From positions 1 to 16,149 of the forward strand of contig DASQHM010000193.1 of NCBI GenBank assembly GCA_035632095.1: a stretch of DNA of 16,149 nt, given 5' to 3'. The stretch is from DASQHM01 sp035632095. GTDB lineage: Bacteria > Pseudomonadota > Alphaproteobacteria > Ferrovibrionales > Ferrovibrionaceae. The stretch's first letter is position 1. Every line of letters begins with the position of its first letter. The position numbers were made by a program, and so were the translations under genes. A model generated the notes under the pieces. It was given only the letters and a program-made list of their open reading frames with translations, made no database searches and had not been told where the DNA came from. Shown here one piece after another: positions 14,198 to 16,149 of this stretch.

Positions 14198-15562
14198 TCA
14201 GGTCTTGCCGACGTACGGGTTCTTCCCCTTCCGCAACATGAGTCGAAGCGGCACGCCAGGCAGATCGAAATTCTCGCGCAAGCTGCTGGCGAGATAGCGC
14301 ACATAGGCCTCCGGCAGATCGCCGGGCTTGCTGGCGAACAGCGCGAAGGTCGGCGGACGGGCCTTGACCTGGGTCGCATAGCGAATCCGGATACGCCGGC
14401 CCTGCACGGCCGGCGGCGGATGGCGCTCAAGCGCCGCCTGCAGCCAGCGGTTCAGGATCGGCGTGCCGATGCGCCGGTTCCATCGGTCGTAGGTTGCGAC
14501 AACCTCGGGCATCAAGCGGTCCAAGTGCCGTCCGGTTTTCGCCGACAGGGTGACGACGGAAACGCCCCTCGCTTGAGGCAGGCCGCTCTCCAGACGATCC
14601 TCGATTCGCTTCAGGGCTTGCGCCCGGTCGTCGACCAGATCCCACTTGTTGACGGCGATAACCAGCGCGCGCCCCTCTTCTAACGTCAGATCGGCGATGG
14701 CCAGATCCTGACGATCAAGCGCTGCCGTACCGTCGATTACTAACACGACCACTTGCGCGAGCTTGAGCGCCCGCAGCGCATCCGCGACCGACAGTTTCTC
14801 AAGCTTGGCATCGACCCGCGCTTTCTTGCGCAAGCCCGCGGTATCGACCAGGCGCATGGGCCGCCCCTGCCATTCCCAATCCACGGCAATCGCATCGCGC
14901 GTAAGTCCCGCCTCGGGCCCGGTCAACAATCGCTCATTGCCGAGCAGGCGATTGATCAAGGTGGACTTGCCGACATTGGGTCGCCCGACGATCGCCAGCT
15001 GCAATCGCTGCGGCGGAGCATTGCTCTCCGCGGTTTCGGGTTCGGTCTCGGCCGCGCCGTCGGCTTCGGGCGACACCGCGGCGGAAATCGCGTCATAAAG
15101 ATCGCCAAGACCTTCGCCGTGTTCCGCCGAAATGGCGATGGGATCGCCGAGACCGAGAGCGTAGGCCTCGAGGCGTCCGGCTTCCGCCGCACTCCCTTCG
15201 CACTTGTTGGCCGCCAGAATGACCGGCACGGGTTGCTTTCTGAGCCAGGCCGCGAAGTGCCGATCCGCTGGGGTCAGGCCGGCGCGCGCGTCGATCATGA
15301 ACAGCACCACATCGGCTCCGCCGACCGCCGTCTCGGTCTGGCGCCGCATCCGACCGGCCAGACTTTGGTTTGGCGCTTCCTCCAATCCGGCCGTATCGAT
15401 GGCGGTAAATTCGAGCGGCCCGATCCTCGCCCGGCCTTCCCGGCGGTCGCGCGTCACGCCGGGCTCGTCGTCGACCAGCGCCAGGCGCTTGCCGACGAGA
15501 CGATTGAACAGAGTGGACTTGCCGACATTCGGCCGTCCGACAATGGCGAGAGTAAAGCTCAC
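14198..15562 (-). CDS. der: Ribosome biogenesis GTPase Der (EngA)
   Basis: Essential tandem GTPase for 50S ribosomal subunit maturation; 454 residues. The first G domain has GRPNVGKST (9-17), GVTRD, DTAGLEEA and NKCE. An acidic, low-complexity linker follows (around 168-185, rich in Glu and Ala). The second G domain has GRPNVGKST again with K199, then GLTRD, DTAGLRKK and NKWD. The C-terminal KH-like domain ends in a basic LMLRKGKNPYVGKT tail. The frame is open far upstream through the neighbouring gene, but GTG at 15562 is the start: it overlaps the bamB stop by four bases (GTGA) and places the first P-loop where the family has it. The bamB-der coupling is common in proteobacteria. Confidence 0.97.
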   Translation of the reverse strand: MSFTLAIVGRPNVGKSTLFNRLVGKRLALVDDEPGVTRDRREGRARIGPLEFTAIDTAGLEEAPNQSLAGRMRRQTETAVGGADVVLFMIDARAGLTPADRHFAAWLRKQPVPVILAANKCEGSAAEAGRLEAYALGLGDPIAISAEHGEGLGDLYDAISAAVSPEADGAAETEPETAESNAPPQRLQLAIVGRPNVGKSTLINRLLGNERLLTGPEAGLTRDAIAVDWEWQGRPMRLVDTAGLRKKARVDAKLEKLSVADALRALKLAQVVVLVIDGTAALDRQDLAIADLTLEEGRALVIAVNKWDLVDDRAQALKRIEDRLESGLPQARGVSVVTLSAKTGRHLDRLMPEVVATYDRWNRRIGTPILNRWLQAALERHPPPAVQGRRIRIRYATQVKARPPTFALFASKPGDLPEAYVRYLASSLRENFDLPGVPLRLMLRKGKNPYVGKT

Positions 15563-16149
15563 CGGAAAGCGACGAGGCGCGCGTCGTCGGAAAGGATATA
15601 GAGCGTCGTGTTGGCGATCACCGGCGAGATCGAGGCCGTGTCCGAAAGCCGAATGGAACCGAGAACCTCGCCCGTGTACGGCGATACGGATACGGCGGTG
15701 CCGAGGCTCGACACCAGCACCAGGCGGTCGCTCGCCAGGACCGGGCCGTACCAGTTGACCGGATCGCGTTTCTTTTTCGCATCCTCGTACCGATCGAGTT
15801 GGCGCGCCCAGCGCACGCGTCCTTCGCGCCGGGTAAGGCAGACGACTTCGGCGTCCGTCGTCACCAGATAGATGAAATCGCCCGCGACCCACGGCGACTG
15901 CACGCCGGAGATTTCCTGCTCCCACAAACGCTCGCCAGTCGCCAGATCGATCGCCACCATGCGTCCCGAATGGCTCACGGCATACACGGCGCCGCGATCG
16001 ATCACCGGCCGGCCTGCGATGTCGTTGATGGTGCCGACCGAGCTCACGCGTCCGGCGCGGGTCAGAGAGTCGCTCCACACGAGACGGCCGGTATCGGCAC
16101 GCAATGCCACCAGTTCGCCCGAGGAGAACGGCGCCACCACGATGCCCTT
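15559..16149 (-). CDS. bamB: Outer membrane assembly protein BamB, C-terminal part (5' end outside window)
   Basis: PQQ-repeat beta-propeller subunit of the BAM complex, which inserts outer-membrane beta-barrel proteins. The last 196 residues are visible; the frame is open to the right edge, so the lipoprotein signal peptide and the first blades lie outside. Propeller blades recur as VIDRGAVYAVSHSGRMVAID then LATGERLWEQEI, FIYLVTTDAEVVCLTRREGRVRWARQL, LVLVSSLGTAVSVSPYTGEVLGSI and TLYILSDDARLVAFR. An internal GTG at 16140 is not the start because homologous sequence continues upstream of it. It overlaps der by four bases. The name rests on the propeller pattern plus position directly before der; another PQQ-propeller protein would be the alternative. 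Confidence 0.88.
   Translation of the reverse strand, partial: KGIVVAPFSSGELVALRADTGRLVWSDSLTRAGRVSSVGTINDIAGRPVIDRGAVYAVSHSGRMVAIDLATGERLWEQEISGVQSPWVAGDFIYLVTTDAEVVCLTRREGRVRWARQLDRYEDAKKKRDPVNWYGPVLASDRLVLVSSLGTAVSVSPYTGEVLGSIRLSDTASISPVIANTTLYILSDDARLVAFR

Overview
The window looks like chromosome from a high-GC alphaproteobacterium, most likely of the order Hyphomicrobiales (Rhizobiales). This rests on the alr / mlaEF / radA / cvpA / purF / SDR gene order, PurF with a short propeptide and Fe-S cysteines, class III adenylate cyclases with TolB-like and TPR regions, and a palindromic 'GAGCATGATC...GATCATGCTC' intergenic repeat of a kind I recall from rhizobial genomes. No rRNA, tRNA, CRISPR array, transposase or integrase gene was seen. 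The genus cannot be fixed from the sequence alone.

Layout. (1) Positions 1-3010, minus strand: a two-gene signalling operon, a membrane sensor histidine kinase followed by a receiver-adenylate cyclase response regulator that runs off the left edge. (2) Positions 3157-10592, plus strand: a tightly packed housekeeping block of alr, mlaE, mlaF, radA, cvpA, purF, a DUF2937-type small membrane protein and a short-chain dehydrogenase. Gaps are short or overlapping (ATGA, ATGA and TGATG junctions), so it is probably largely cotranscribed. (3) Positions 10593-14197: an accessory-looking stretch with two palindromic hairpins, a second adenylate cyclase (TolB-like plus TPR, minus strand), a displaced copy of the last 30 codons of the short-chain dehydrogenase, and a lone cytochrome P450 (minus strand). 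(4) Positions 14198-16149, minus strand: der and the end of bamB, a common proteobacterial pair for ribosome assembly and outer-membrane assembly.

The most unusual feature is that the 3' end of the dehydrogenase gene (10498-10592) recurs in the same orientation at 12658-12752, with 88 of 95 bases identical, exactly flanking the second cyclase gene and the hairpins. The match ends sharply at the stop codon, and four of the six changed codons are synonymous. This looks like a footprint of insertion or recombination at a gene's 3' end by a cyclase-bearing segment carrying a homologous but diverged gene end. I see no recombinase, so the mechanism is open.

Functionally, the window has two independent predicted inputs to cAMP: one through phosphorelay, one through a soluble cyclase with TPRs. 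Between them lie cell-wall (D-alanine), lipid-transport, DNA-repair and purine genes. Several starts are GTG and were chosen from Shine-Dalgarno position.
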